From Chamaea fasciata (taxonomy: Eukaryota; Chordata; Aves; Passeriformes; Sylviidae): a stretch of 64,000 bases of DNA. Location of the stretch: NCBI GenBank assembly GCA_029207755.1, contig JARCOQ010000003.1, positions 46,730,971 through 46,794,970 of the forward strand. The letters are read 5' to 3'. Of the stretch, positions 1-13,456 are shown piece by piece (within the stretch, counting starts at the first letter, position 1; every line of letters begins with the position of its first letter). The notes beneath the pieces were generated by a model. The model worked only from the letters and a program-made list of their open reading frames with translations, did no database searches and was not told the DNA's origin. The position numbers and the translations under genes are program-made.

Positions 1-3000
1 TAAAAATCTCCTCAAAACATGTAAACATGTAATGCAGAAGTAGAAGGTTTAGAAACAAAAAGTAATTTCAATTAACCATTCATGTCATTTAAGATGTCCT
101 GGCAAAAAGGTGGAAAAACAATCTAAACTAAATTCTCCATGGTTTCAGAAAAAAATGTCTTAAAGAAAAAAGCAATCTTGCCACTGTAATCATCAGATGC
201 CATTTGCCTGTGTCAAAACACTACAGAAGAAAAAAAGTCTGATGCCGTCTCTGGTTGGTAACTAAACTGGTTTTTTATTTGAATGAATCACATTTTTCAA
301 ATTGAACAAAGGTGTTGAAAAATTATTTTCATTAAGTCATTTACCTCTAGCACTATCATGTCATTATTCCTCTCATTTGCCCACTGAAGTTGCCTCTTAT
401 CAGGTTTATTATCAGTAAATACTGATATTTAGTCTCAGAACATTATGTGCTTGGAAGCCTCAACTGAAAGAGTAATTTTGCATTTTTTGGGAAGCAATTG
501 ATACAGTTTCCAAATTTATTAATGTTCTAAATGACACTGAAAATGCTAAAGAACTAAATATAACTTCCCATTAGAACATACTGAAATTTTACAGAAGCAT
601 TTAAGGTAATCTCTCAGATAATATAAGCACTTGCTATATCAGTCTTTTGAATAATTTTTTAAGACACATAATTTCTCATTTTTCTATAAAAATCTCCCCA
701 TAAAATTGTGCAGAGGATTTTCTTCTTCTGTACCCTCTTCTGGATGAGTAGAAGCCTTTCACAGTTTCATAACTTTTCCCAAAAACGTGGAGGTGTCTGA
801 AAGAAGCAAACCTCAGTTCATCCAAAAGAGCCCTGCTAAATTTCAGCAGTTAATGAAGGAAATAATAAAAAATCTTTCTTTCGTATCAGAAGGGAACATG
901 GTGTGGTTCAAGAGGAAAAGGGATAAAACAGAAAGAGGGAACAGCGTCAAACATTTCCTACCAAGAACACAAATACAGATAAACTAATATATTACCTCTT
1001 CTTTCAATTAGGTAAAAATTGTTATCAAATATATAGGAAAAAACACACATTCCAAAATCCAAGCCTTTCTAATTTCAGTAGTTAGCAAAAAAAACCACAA
1101 GCAAGATTTTCTTCTTCCCTGAACCAAAGATTTTTGACATCAATCCAATAAAAAATGTACAAGGATATTTCTAAACATTTTGTAAACTGATTTTAACACA
1201 TACATCATTGTCATTAGTTGTATCAATACCCCCTTTATCTTCAGCTAGGTTAAATCCCTGTTGAAATACACAAATTAAGCCTCCAAGGCCTTGAACACTC
1301 AGTTTTTTGGACTCCATGCTTTTGAAGACAAAGCAGAATGCATCACAGTCATAGGCCAGATGAACAAAAATTTGTTTGCCATTTGTAAATTCCCACACCT
1401 CACAAAGAGTTTTCAAGAGGCCTGGTGATCAAAGAGCCACTGATATTTCCATGGACCAGGGATTTTGCTAAGTTACATTACATTTTGAAATCCATACAAT
1501 TCAAAGCCCACAGATGACAAAAAAAGTGAAGCTGATTTTCTTTTACTGAATACACTTTGAATATTGCCTGAAAAGAACTTAGGACCGTGAATAAATACAT
1601 CCTCATATTTCCCAACTAATTTAAGTAGGAAATCCACAAGAAACCCGAAACCAAACACGTGAGTAGGGGAGAATTCAAATACTACATATGCAACATATTC
1701 GTTTACTGTTAATACACACAAATCTATCATCCCAAGTCAACCTAAAAGCAAGAAATATCTCAGAATACTTTCATGGCAGTGGTACAATAATAGACTGAAA
1801 ATTGGTGAGAGAAAAAAAAAAGTGAAAATTAAAATATGTTAAAGGACAGCAAAATGTCTTTATCACCTAAGCAGCACTTAAATAACCAAGAAAACAAAAC
1901 AAAACAAACAAAAAAAACACGTCCACAAATCTGTAGCATTCTTCACAGCAGTCTCAAACAGAGAGCTTTGTTGAATACTCAGCATTTCAGATGCTGAAGC
2001 ACCCAGGCATGTGAGGTATGACAGGATCCCATATAATGCCTTAAAGTACTATTTTAAGGAGATATAAATTTAAGGAAGCTTTTCAAATTTGGTCCACTTC
2101 TTATTCTGTCATGCCCCTGTTGCTCCACAAGATCATAGTTACCGATTAAGGTATAAGTTATCACTGCTAAATAAGGCAGTCTCAGTAAGTATGCTGATAC
2201 AATTTGTGTTAACAATACTAGATTTCAAAGCAACAAGGCATAATAGCCAGCAAAATTACAGTCCTGCAAATAAAATTTTGCAAAAATTAACTATACCAGC
2301 ATTTATTAGTTACTAAAACCCCATCATTTTACTAAGCATTAAATTTTTCCCTTCTTGTCAACATTTCACCTATACCTTAAATTTCGGCAAATATTTTAGT
2401 TTAAAAATGGTTTCATCTGAGGTGTATTCATAACTTATACTATTTTAATTTGTCATTCAGGGTAACTATTCACAATTGAGTCTAAACAAGGATCAAATAA
2501 TCAAATACTTAGAAACAGAGAAAAACCCATATTTCCTAAAAATCATCAATTGCAGATTTTACAGACCTAATGTTAAAAGCTCAGTAGGTATTCAGTGTTG
2601 TTTGACATTGATGAGGAAAATTTAGACTTGCTCTCTAATTACTATAAACACTAAAAGGGCTAGCATCTGTGGATAAAAAGGATTGATTATACTTTAACAA
2701 AATATGCCAACAGCATAGGAAAATGCAAACAGGAAGCATTGTTACACTTTTGCTAGCAAGTTTTATGCCAATTGCTGCATTAACTTGCAACTATTCCATA
2801 TCTGTTTTATTGCATTCACTATGAAGATTCTGAAAAGAGAGGGCCCAAATTTGGAGAGAGCACAAGTGATTTAATGTCTATGCCCCAAGTGAGCAAACTA
2901 TCCTTTTTCCATTCATGGCTTGTGGATTCTTAGCATGACAGGTTGGTTTGGTTTGCATTAGGTTTGTTAGGGTTTTTTTCTCAGCTTTTTCAAAGGAAAA

Positions 3001-3715
3001 AGAACATCAAATTTGTTCTTTTCAAATTCAAATTTATTTTACCAGGGATTAAATTTGACCTCAATATCACCATTAAAGCCAAAGCAACATATTCTGGACT
3101 CATATTCCTTGGTCATTAATGTGCTATCACAAAACATAACAGGATTGCAGCATATAGGAAAACTGTCAGATGTGTTTCCAGCCTAAAGTTGCTGGGATAA
3201 GTAACCTCCAGGATGCAACTGTCAGAGGATTCCCAAAGGGAAAAAATAGCATGCTCTTCTCTCAAACACAGCACAACAGTGCAGATCCTAAATGAGCTTT
3301 ACAGGCACTGTCACAATCCAAGCAACCAGGAGTTTTAATTCTGAACAGTGTACATAGCAAACAAGATATAAAACCTATGGAGAATGAAGGAAGAAGAGAG
3401 TGGCAGGACAACTCAAGATAAAGCAAAAGGAATGCCCAATTTTAAGCAAATACTAAATAAGGTTCAATTATTTTGAACAACATCAGTATTCACAATGGAG
3501 TCCATGGGAGCAGAGTATTTATAATACCAGTAACACCTAAACTTCAATTACACGGACTAGGAGTAATGTCAGCTTCAGATCACAGTCTCCATACTAGGCA
3601 GGAATATGTGATGACCTGCAGAATCTAGCTATCCCAGAGAAGTTTCCTCAATAAGTTCCTCTGGAAACCATATAAAAAAATGTGCACGCATTAATTAGAG
3701 TCCTGTATGAGTTGA
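1..3715. other. intronic sequence, no gene
   Basis: AT-rich unique-looking sequence. It has a small A/C-rich patch near 1885-1920 and a G/T-rich patch near 2940-2980. I see no domain-bearing open frame and no recognisable repeat. Confidence 0.6.
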
Positions 3716-4778
3716 TGTACAGGGTTTGCATGGCCAAGCTTTGGTAGCGGGGCGGGGGCTCCAGGGAAGGTTTCCGTGAGGAGCTGCCAGAAAGATCTTC
3801 CATGTCCAGTAGAGCCAGCCCCTGGTAGCCCCGAAGATGGACGTGCCACTGGCCAAGGCTGGGACAATTCAGAACAGTGGCAACAGTGGTAAATATGTTG
3901 GCCTCTGTTCTTACATACTTAAGAAGAGGAAAAAAATGTTATTGTGGCCAGAGAAGAGCAGAGTGAGAACATGTGAGTACAAATACGCAGACACCAAGGT
4001 TGGTGCTTAAGGAGGGGTAGGAGGTACTCCAAAAGCTGGAGCTGAGATTTCTCTGCAGCCTGTGGTGATGACCATGGTGAAGCAGCTGTGCCTCTGCAGC
4101 CCCTGGGGATCCACAGGGATGCAGAGATCCACCTGTAGCCTGTGGAGGACCCCCACACCAAAGCAGGTGGATGCCTGGAGGTGGCCGTGAGCCGGTGGGA
4201 GGCTCAGTGGAGAGAGGAGGCCCCTGATTCCAGGCTGGAGCAGCCTGTCCTTGGAGGACTGCACCCTGTGGAAGAGTGACCCATACCACAGCAGTTTGAG
4301 GGGGGACTGGTGCCCCTGGGATGGATTCAGGTTGCAGCAGTTCAGAGATGTTCATGAGCCACATTGGAGAAGTTCTCAGTAAACTGTCTCCTGTGGGAGG
4401 GATCCCACGGTGCAGCAGGGGAATGACTTCTCTCCCTGAGCAGCAGCAGAAAGCACAGGTGATGAACTGATCCTGACCCCCATTCTCTGTCTCCTTGCGC
4501 CTCTGGGGGAGGAGAGAGAGCTGGGAAGGAGGGACCAGTGGGGGGAAAGGGAGTTTTTAAGGTCTCGTTTTCCTGCTCTGATTTTGTTAGCAATAAATTC
4601 AACTGATATCTCTACTTTCAGCCTGTTTTCCCCATTATGGTATTTGATGAGCAATCTCACCTGGTCCTTATGTTAACTCATGAACACTTCATTATATTTC
4701 CTCTCCCCTGTCCAGCTGTGGAGGGGAGTGAGTAGCTTGGATGGGTACCTGGCATCTAGCCAGCATCAACCCATTACA
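3716..4778 (+). mobile_element. solo LTR of an avian endogenous retrovirus (about 1.06 kb)
   Basis: This GC-rich block begins TGTACAGGGTTTGCATGG and ends CAACCCATTACA, the TG...CA ends of an LTR. It has the internal tandem GTGGAGGAC / GGAGCAG-type units of an LTR class I know from songbird genomes. It contains TTAAGAAG where a TATA element would lie, an AATAAA at 4592-4597, and the 3' string CTCTCCCCTGTCCAGCTG near 4700. Both point to plus orientation. The flanks are GTTGA at 3711-3715 and GTCAA at 4779-4783, which look like a decayed target-site duplication. No gag, pol or env sequence adjoins it, so it is a solo LTR. Overlapping minus-strand open frames inside it come from its GC content and are not genes. 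Confidence 0.9.
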
Positions 4779-7700
4779 GTCAATTATAAAATTTCTCAGT
4801 AAACTAAAGGAAGAAGGGGAAGAAAAAATACCCCAAATGTAGTACAACATTTAAGGGTGAGTATATTGAAAACACAATCGATTTTCATCATTATACCACC
4901 ATTTTAAAAAATATTAAGTAGTTTCTGAAAGAAATGGTATAGTTTAAAATCAGGTGCTTACTCTAAGGGGAGGGGGAAAAAGGAAAGAAATAAAAGAAAA
5001 CCTGCAGAATTCATAGGAATTTTAAATACCCAGAAGCTGTAAACGGTATGAAAAACCACTGAGATTACCTCACATTAAATGCACAGAAGTGTCTAAAATT
5101 CTGGCTGCATTCTACTTTCTTGAGTTCTGTCCCATATTTTCGAATGTCACAGTCCACCTAGCCTGCCAATTAGTCCTCATGACAAAATGCTTGCTACGCA
5201 ACTGTGACAAACAGGGCTCGCTTAAGGTAAGGCGTCTCAGCAGGCAAAAACATTAATTAGTAAATCATCTCTTTTTTTTTCCCCCTTACATATTAAAGTT
5301 GCCAAAAGCAAGAAAAGGCATCTGCTTATACTTATTAAAAATATTATCTCCTGCCAGTGATTGAAATACAAGTTTACATTGCAAATAATAGAAAAATGGA
5401 CAAACTACCCTATTAGCAGACGATAACATGAATAGTAGCTGAGATTTGCAAAAACTTTATTGTAACTAGCACTGGTTTAATGCAAAAAGGGTTGTGTAAT
5501 ATATCTCTTCATGCATTTCAAGATGCTGCATGTTTTTCTTATACAAAGAATTAGCAGAAAACCTTCTCAATCTTACTCTTTATTACATATTTCACTATTG
5601 GATTCTCCCAGAATATCTCACCCAGATATTGGCAATAATAACAACAGCCTGAAGAGTGGTAAAGGTTTTTTAAAAAGCTATTTTCCCCCTTATAAATTGG
5701 GATGCAGGCATAAAGAATTGGGTTTTTTTAGGGGAGAGTGCATCCAATGGACATTTGGCAAAATTGCACAATGCTTATTTTTTGCTGCTTTGTTATGTAA
5801 GAACCCAAACCCTCTCGCAGTTTGTTCTGGGATGCCTGATTCCAGGCCCACTGCAGTTCACAGGAACCAAGCCAGCTGATGTCATTAAGCTCTGATTCAG
5901 CTGCATCCTGAGAAAATGCTTGGAAAATAACATTCACTGGATTCATATTGCAAATTGCATCAAACTAGGCATATTTTGGAAGAAGTAGTTTGAATTCCTA
6001 TTTGTAAGAGACTAAAATCTGGGTGAAATACTGTGGTTTAATCTCATGGAATGCACAAGCAACAAGCTTCCAGATAAGAAAGGTCTTTCAGTTGCTATCC
6101 TTATTGTTTTTGAATTCTCTTCACTCTCTCCTCATCATGTTGAGAAGAGCAGAAACCTGCACAGAATTCAGAATGCTGGCAGACTATGGATTTCTGCAAC
6201 ATTGCCTTGATGCTCTGCTTTGCTCTGCTTTTTCTTCCTACTGACTACTAGCATTTTATTTCCTTCTTTGACTGCTATTTAGCATTCAGCTGATGTTTCC
6301 ACAACTATATCTGTAATGACAGATTGGTGTTTGTCCTTGTTAGACTGAAACTCATTGGGTAGCAAGGACCAACTTGGAAACCACCATGTAATGTATGAAC
6401 TGATGGAAGAAAAGAGAACCCAATATTTATCTACTTGAATTTTACCTGTGTCTTCTTTAACCAGTCAATGTTTTAAAATACCTCTGCAATTCCCCACAGT
6501 TAGCCATAGCCCTATTCCCACAATAATTCGCCATTACACTATCCCCTTTTCCAGATCATTTAAAAATATACCGAATAGTTCAGAATGCAGACCAAACCCC
6601 TGCAAGTCTTCTCTCCCTCCTTCCTTCCATCACCAAACCAAATAATTTATTACTATCCTCAGTTTTTGGCTTTTGACTGACTTTTTGTCAAAGGAAAGAT
6701 GTTCCCACTTGGGTCTTGACTGCCTTGTTTCCATAAAATCATCTGGTTCATGAAACCAGATTTTGTTACTATATATGGGGTGTCCAAGTACAGCACATCA
6801 TTGAGGCCACCCCCACCAACAATGAACCAAATCCTTCAGAGAACTCCAAAACAAGGGTTATGGCCAGACCACATTTCACAAAAGCCATGCTGACACTTCC
6901 CAAATGTACCTACTGTATCTATATCATATTTATCCAGTAGTTCACAAAATCTATTTTAAAAAATTTGTACTATATTATATAGAGCAGAGACTTAAAGGCT
7001 TGCAGTTCTTTAGATTTCATATTAAAGCCTTTCTAAACACCGACATTGTATATTAACCACCCTCTAATCTTAGGCACCAAGAAAATTTTAAATAAAAAGT
7101 TGCGTATCACCAATAGATATTCAATACAGCTATTTCCCCCTTGAATTCCTGTAGCACTCCTGGGCAAACACCATCTCTTCCAAGTAGTTTGTTGTCAAGG
7201 CAGTAGGTGCTCTCCAAACATACTGAAAGACTCCTCCTGTTCCATATTTTGAAGCAGTATAACTGTCAGATACAATTGAATACTTCAAATTAGCAATTCA
7301 ATAAACTAAATTAATCAAATTCACCTCTGTATGTTATTTTTATTGTCTGACTTTTGACATCACCAGCATGAATTACCTGACTGACTTGTGATGCCAGAAA
7401 CCCCACTGACACATTGGGTATAGGCAAAAATTATGGAGAACTCAATATTTTATTTAATCAAGTAAATATAATAGTAACAAGGTCCCCTGAGCTACAGAAA
7501 TGCACAAAGTTACACTTGCATTATTTCATCAAAAACACACAGAATCTAAATGTGCTGCTCGTAGCAAACACCTAGAAATTGGCGTTCTTCTACAAAATAG
7601 AATCCTCTCAAACCTAACAAGTGAGCACAGGAAAATAAACAGCAAGAGTTAGGTAACAGTAACCCATATTTGCATATTTAAGATTCTCAGATGATCTCAT

Positions 7701-8474
7701 AATATTATTTTGGCCTTTTATATAACAGCAGCAAAACAAAAAACACAGACATTGCTTGGAACACTTTCCTTGCTAGCTTTTTTCCACCCACAAATACATC
7801 GAAAGGAACCCAGGCATTTTGACTGCTGATGTGCATGAGTAGAAAAATTTCTAGGACAGATGCTAGATCCAAGCCATTTTGCTCTAGAACAATATAAGCC
7901 TGACTGAAAAATGAAATTCAAATATCTCCATTACCTGAACAACCATATTTTATTGATTTGCCATTATGAAAGACACAGGGCTTTTTACTGTTCTGCTAGT
8001 CGAACAGCCATAATACCTAATGCTCTTGCTTCAAGGCCCATGTTTGTTATTCTGAAACATTTATTTTCAGTCTCGAGTTAGTTCTGAGTGTTTTCAGAAA
8101 ACTTGTTGAAACATCAAAATTGTTGCTGTTTTGTAAGACATAAAAATCATATTAGATATGCAATAAAAAGTACTGTCATAATAACAAGTACTGTCAGAGT
8201 GATATAAATGAATAAATCATAGAAATTCTTAACTTTTTTTTCCTAGAATGTCTTACATATTTCTGCTAAATTTTTTTTTTTATTCAGATGTCTGAGCTTC
8301 TTCATGTGTATGAATTTACTTCCTTACATTTGATATTTGAAAAACACATCTATTACTCAGATACTATTGTTTTCTTAAGGGGAGTTTTTCGAAAGAGATA
8401 GTTGGGCACAAAATTAATATTCATGAGTACTTTATTCTATTCCTTTTTTCTGAAAATCCAAATCTCAATCCCAG
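4779..8474. other. intronic sequence, no gene
   Basis: AT-rich. A tandem duplication of TGCTCTGCTT lies at 6211-6230. Open frames of up to about 122 codons near 5.5-5.9 kb occur on both strands and show no domain or motif. I see no recognisable repeat. Confidence 0.55.
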
Positions 8475-8617
8475 TTTTTGTTGGGTTTTTTGGTGGTTTT
8501 TTTTGTTTGTTTGGGGGTTTTTTTGGTTGTTTTGTTTAGTTTTGTTTTCGGGTTTTTTGGGGCGGTTTTGGGGGTTTGTTTGGTTGGTTGGTTGGTTGGT
8601 TGGGGATTTTTTTGGTG
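8475..8617 (+). repeat. G/T-only tract with (GGTT)5
   Basis: Of 143 bases, all but four are G or T on the plus strand. Runs of G3-G5 and T4-T8 alternate, and five exact GGTT units at 8582-8601 are followed by GGGG. The strand asymmetry is extreme and the tract could form G-quadruplex structures. A similar shorter tract is at 35517-35593. Confidence 0.9.
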
Positions 8618-10884
8618 AAAAAGTTCTTGTACAATTCCAGGAATAGTGTTCTATGTTTTAACTATGAAGTTCAAAATGTACCTGGCATCCCAAAATACGC
8701 ATTAATTTGAAAGGGTACTCTCTAACACCTATTGTCTCCTGCAGAACAATAAGGACATAGAAGTAGGTCTTCTCCTGCCAAAAGACTTCCTCCAAGACTT
8801 TCTTCAAAATTCTTGAAACAAAAGGCTGCAGATGAAATAAAGAAATCCACAGATGTAGAGCATATATACCAAGCAGACTGTTCACACCATGAGATATTCA
8901 AAAATGAGATTTCTGGGTTGTGGAAAATTGTGCCAGGTGTGTCTAACAGAGGACATCAGCACCTGTGGTTTGCCAGATACAGGAAAGAAAGTTATGCCAG
9001 AGTTTCTGTCACAGAGTTGGCAGTCTAGAAGTCCCAGGAGCCTCAGCTTGCAATCAGGCATGCTTGGGAAGTCTAGTAAGGATTTTGGCACCCTACTGCA
9101 GAACTGTGACTCAGAACCTCAGGAACCCTTGGCTGCTATCTTGATAATATCACTGAGCAACTGTAGCACACAGGGAGAATGCTAAAATTTAGAAACATTA
9201 CATTTCAGTGTTTCTTGGAAAGAGAAAAGAAGAATCTCTGGCTAGAAACTGACTAAAAATTGTATTAGCTATAAAATACCAAGGCCCATCCAAAATAACA
9301 AAAAACACAGACCACCTTATGCAAAACCCCTGCAATCTGAACTCACCAACATATTCAGGACTAAGAAACTTTCCTTTTCACACAGGCACAAAAATTAATC
9401 ATTCCACTCTCAGAAGCTGACAACCCTAGTTAGTTGCAGATTAGGCCCAGAAGGTCTGTAACCTAAGCTCATTGAACTGCTCTTGCTGAGTAGTAGAAAT
9501 ATGCTGCAAGTGATAGGGTTCAGGTCCAGGTTTTAGCACCAGTCTAGGCAATTTGGACTATGAATAGTGGGAGGAGGGAGCAGTAACAAAGAAACCAGTA
9601 ACAATACTTAAAAGACAAAATTTTTAGAAAAAACATACGAGACTTCCTATTTTAAAGACAGATTTCAAATACTTGTAACATAATCCCTTTAGATGTCTGC
9701 TCTATGCATTCATTGCTGGTTTGAAAGTCCTTTCCATCACCTCCCTTCACTTCCTTTTCAGGCAGAAACTCAGAATCCCAATTAATTTTACCTTATACTT
9801 GCATTAAGATTTAATTTTTGAAATTATCTTGTCCTATTGTTTTCTAATATTTCATTATATCAGATAATCATTCATATTTCAGCAGATAGAAGCAAGAGGA
9901 GCCGCTGTCTTTTCATTTTCCCTCAAAAGGCTGCCACTAAAACCAAAACAGTTACAATCAATTGTGCATGAATATGAGAGTACGGTAAGGGAAAAGGACA
10001 CGTACTAAATATACTTTTTAAATATCACCTCTAAGTTGCTTCCTAACTCTCCTAAAATAAGCCATGCTGGTTTTGTAGTGAAGACAGAGCTCTGAAACAG
10101 TTTTGGTAGCCTTGTTTGACCTCCCTCTTTATTCTCCAGTTCCCTTTCTTTCTTCAAAAATGCATTATCCTGCCAGAATACATGGCAAGTAAACAATGGT
10201 TTTTCACTGCCTAGGTTGAGGTGACAGAAGAACAACCATCTTATATCCTAATTACCTCAGCATGATTTAAAACAGCACAAAGTAGTGGAAGCATTTCTAC
10301 ACATCTGAGAGAAACTTCTCATAAAAGAAGATTAGTATCTGGAAGTAAATGTGTAGAAGTTAGGAAAAATTACATCTGCTCTCCACCAAAACACCTTCAC
10401 AACAGATGGCTTTTTGCCTTCCTCCCACTCTTCAAATATGATATATTTGAAAGACAGGTGAATCTTTTACAGAAAATAAACAACCTCAAAACAGACAGTT
10501 AAAAACCACCACAAATCATGGCCTCCCTGACCACACTTTAATAGCTACCAACAGCTCTTTGAAACATTCACCTTGCAGAGAGGCAGAGCTCAGAGAGCCA
10601 TTCCTGGGTGACTAAGCTACACGAGGGAACAAGAGGAGGACACAGCTATTACTCAGTGTAAGGAGCGAGAAAATAAAGCTCTGCACTTGAGAAAAATACC
10701 CCGATTGCTCAGCTAAAGTGTTTGTAACTACAAAACTGTCTAAGCCTACATAAGTTTTATATGCATCAATTCCTAGTATTTAAGTCTGATGGAAAATTTT
10801 GAACTCTAGCTAACTGCAACTCAAGCAACTATAGAACACACTGAGCCCCCATTAAAGCAATTACAAAATAACTGACAGTAAATT
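8618..10884. other. intronic sequence, no gene
   Basis: The 8.88-9.19 kb part is less AT-rich and has open frames on both strands, including one of about 98 codons. I recognise nothing in them; an old unclassified repeat is possible. A small inverted repeat (TTCAAATAT, 3-base loop, ATATTTGAA) lies near 10432-10452. Confidence 0.5.
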
Positions 10885-11150
10885 TTAGAAAAATAGAACA
10901 GCTCAGGTTAGAAGGGGCTTCAAGAAATCCTCCAGGCCACACTTTTGTACGAAAGGGAACCTTAAAGTGAGGTTATTCATCACCCTGGCCAGTCTCATTT
11001 TGAAAATCTCTAGTCACAGGGACTCCACCACGTTCCTGGGGAGGTCATTTCATTCCAGCAAAAGTTTGTTCTTACTGTAAAAAGTTTATTTCTTACATCA
11101 GGATGAAAATTGTCTTTGAAAAATGATTTGCATTTGCAATTGCCCAAAGA
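10885..11150 (-). mobile_element. CR1 LINE fragment (3' end)
   Basis: Plus-strand text such as ACAGCTCAGGTTAGAAGGGGC, then a GACTCCACCACGTTCCTGGGGAGGTC-like segment and CATTCCAGCAAAAG, follows the antisense of the avian CR1 3' region. The element's sense strand is therefore minus. It is strongly diverged. The left end at the CR1 terminus is fairly clear; the right end fades near 11150. Confidence 0.8.
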
Positions 11151-13122
11151 GAGCTTAAAGTGGGGTATTAAGATACACCAAAAAATGCAAAGACAACAGA
11201 AAATCAAACACTCACAGAATCTTCTTGTCCAGTAGCAGCACTCATCACAAAAACTTTACAGAAATACATTGAATAAAGAACCTTTCATAACTGTTAATTT
11301 AATAATTTACTAAATTCATTTAGAGTTATTCAGAGGTTTTTATATTCTCTTTCAGAGAATAAATTTTCCTTAATAGACATGCCTAAAATTTTAACAATCT
11401 CCAAAAGGAAAACTATCTTTTATTCCAAAAAGCTTCTTATTAAGTACTGTTTCAAAAGGCTTCACATCTGGACGGTATTCATACTTCAATAATTCCAAGT
11501 ACCATCATTAAGAAGTTGCCACCAAATCAATAGCTGTGGAGATTGCATGATACGTACCAAACCCAAGGCTTAGATATCCAGGGTGAGGCGCCTCTTGCTG
11601 GCATTTCCTAACAGGATGACAGCTTCCCGGTGAACTCATCTACATTAGTGTGCCAGTTTAGATGACTAATCCACTTCCAAGGCAAGCTTTCCACCTAACT
11701 GTGGAGACCTCGCACTATGAAGCGGTCTCCTCAAAGGACATCAGCTGAATTCTTTTCACACTAAGGTAAACACAAAAATACACTCCTAATTATCCATTGT
11801 ACCATGGGACCAGACAGGAGGTTGGCTGAAATATTGTCCCTAAAGTGTGTGTGATGGGGACCACACCAGTTATTTCATTCCACAGGTCTCCTCTCATTAC
11901 CCCCTACTACCCTGTGTGGGAACTTTGTCACTCAAAGCTTTTTATCATCCCTGACTGAGAGAAGTATTTTGTCTCATCAAAGCAAGTTTCAGCTGCAGTC
12001 TGCATGCACTCCTGCAAGGACCCCCACAGGGGGTTTTCCCAAGGGACCAGTTCTGCCTACCCCAGACAAGAAACCTTTCTGCCCAAGTCCTTCTCCAGAG
12101 AGTATCCATCTAGTAATCACCTAAAAGTAACAACCAAGACAAAATTAATGCACAGAAGAACCACAAGGATTTACTCACACTGCAACAGTGATTTGACAGT
12201 CAAGAACTATTGTCACAGAAAAAATATAAATGGTACTATAAGTAAATACTGTTAGAAGACTAGATGACTGTCAAGACAGCACTCCAATACAGACTGTTTC
12301 AAGTAAACAGCAAGTTATATTCAGCTTTTACTGGCAGTTCAAGAATCTTGAGGCTTCCTACTGTCACAATACTGAGAATATTAGTGTTGAGACTAAAGTT
12401 GATAGTTATAAAAAACTGGTATCATTACGATCTCAAATGTTAGTTAAATAAGACTGCCTCACAAAAAAAGTGTCAACTCTCCTCCCATGATAATGCTGCT
12501 ATTTAGCTTCACAAAACTAACACAAGTATAAAAAAAGTGAAATTCTTAAGCATAGGCAATCTCAAGGGATGAGTATAACTTCAGCAAATTTAGTTAAAAA
12601 CAAGTTATCAAAAGGCAGGATTTGACTTTATATAGTCATTCAAAAAAATATTTTGTCACATGCAAAAAGAGTAAGATTGTGGTTTGAGGTGCTAAAGATG
12701 GTTTTCCTTTCAGGTCATGCATGTGAGTTAATAAGATATGCTTCTCCTCTACATCCTTTATTATTTTACTCCACAATATATGCAGCATTACAGAGAAAGA
12801 ATGAGCTACAGGTGTTCAGAATCTATGAGAGACTATATTTTATTCCTGATACTTTATGACATAAAGTGCATCTTGAATTTAATTTTTTTCTTTAAAGGAT
12901 AGTTTTATCTTCCAGTCACCAAAAAGTTCCCCAAAGCCCACAGCGCCACTGTGAAAATAACACCACGTCATCTGATACAACAATAACAAGTTAGAAACAC
13001 AGTAAGTGCCACATGAGCAGGGAGGCCACCCATTATCTCCAGTTTTCAGAGTATAACTGAAATACAGTAGCATTTTAGATTTCGCTTCATAAGCAAAAAA
13101 AAGAGACTCGTATCTTGAAACC

Positions 13123-13125
<3 letters not shown>

Positions 13126-13164
<39 letters not shown>
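13126..13164 (+). repeat. poly(A) run, 39 bases
   Basis: An uninterrupted A run on the plus strand. Nothing upstream resembles a processed transcript, so I treat it as a simple repeat. Confidence 0.95.
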
Positions 13165-13169
<5 letters not shown>

Positions 13170-13422
13170 CTCATTCAGGAATTGTCATACCTGGCTTTGC
13201 AATCTCACAAAGAAAAACCCTGCCCTAAAGATGTTCTGCTTCCTTGAGGAGCTTCACCTATAAAACAAACTCCATTTGAAATTTAGTCTCCATTTTGTTT
13301 CATTTTATGGACAATCTCCAAAGATATTAAACATTTCTCAGAGATACAGGCAAAATAATTCTAATCTTGATGTATTTCACCGGTTTTTATAGAGGCTCAA
13401 TGATTAGCTTTACAGCTAAGTA

Positions 13423-13456
13423 TCATTAACTTATGCTAACAATCATAAGTTAATGA
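13423..13456. repeat. perfect 13-bp inverted repeat with 8-base loop
   Basis: The left arm TCATTAACTTATG (13423-13435) and right arm CATAAGTTAATGA (13444-13456) are exact reverse complements around the loop CTAACAAT. The stem is AT-rich and too short for a microRNA precursor. Confidence 0.9.

Noticed and set aside
3919..4660. Minus-strand frames of 80-141 codons
   Set aside because: They lie entirely inside a solo LTR on its antisense strand and encode no retroviral domain.
5511..5946. 122-codon plus-strand frame with an overlapping 72-codon minus-strand frame
   Set aside because: No motif, signal or homology that I can see; the length is within chance for this much sequence.
13126..13164. 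Poly(A) run as the tail of a processed pseudogene
   Set aside because: No gene-like body upstream and no flanking duplication seen; retrocopies are rare in birds.
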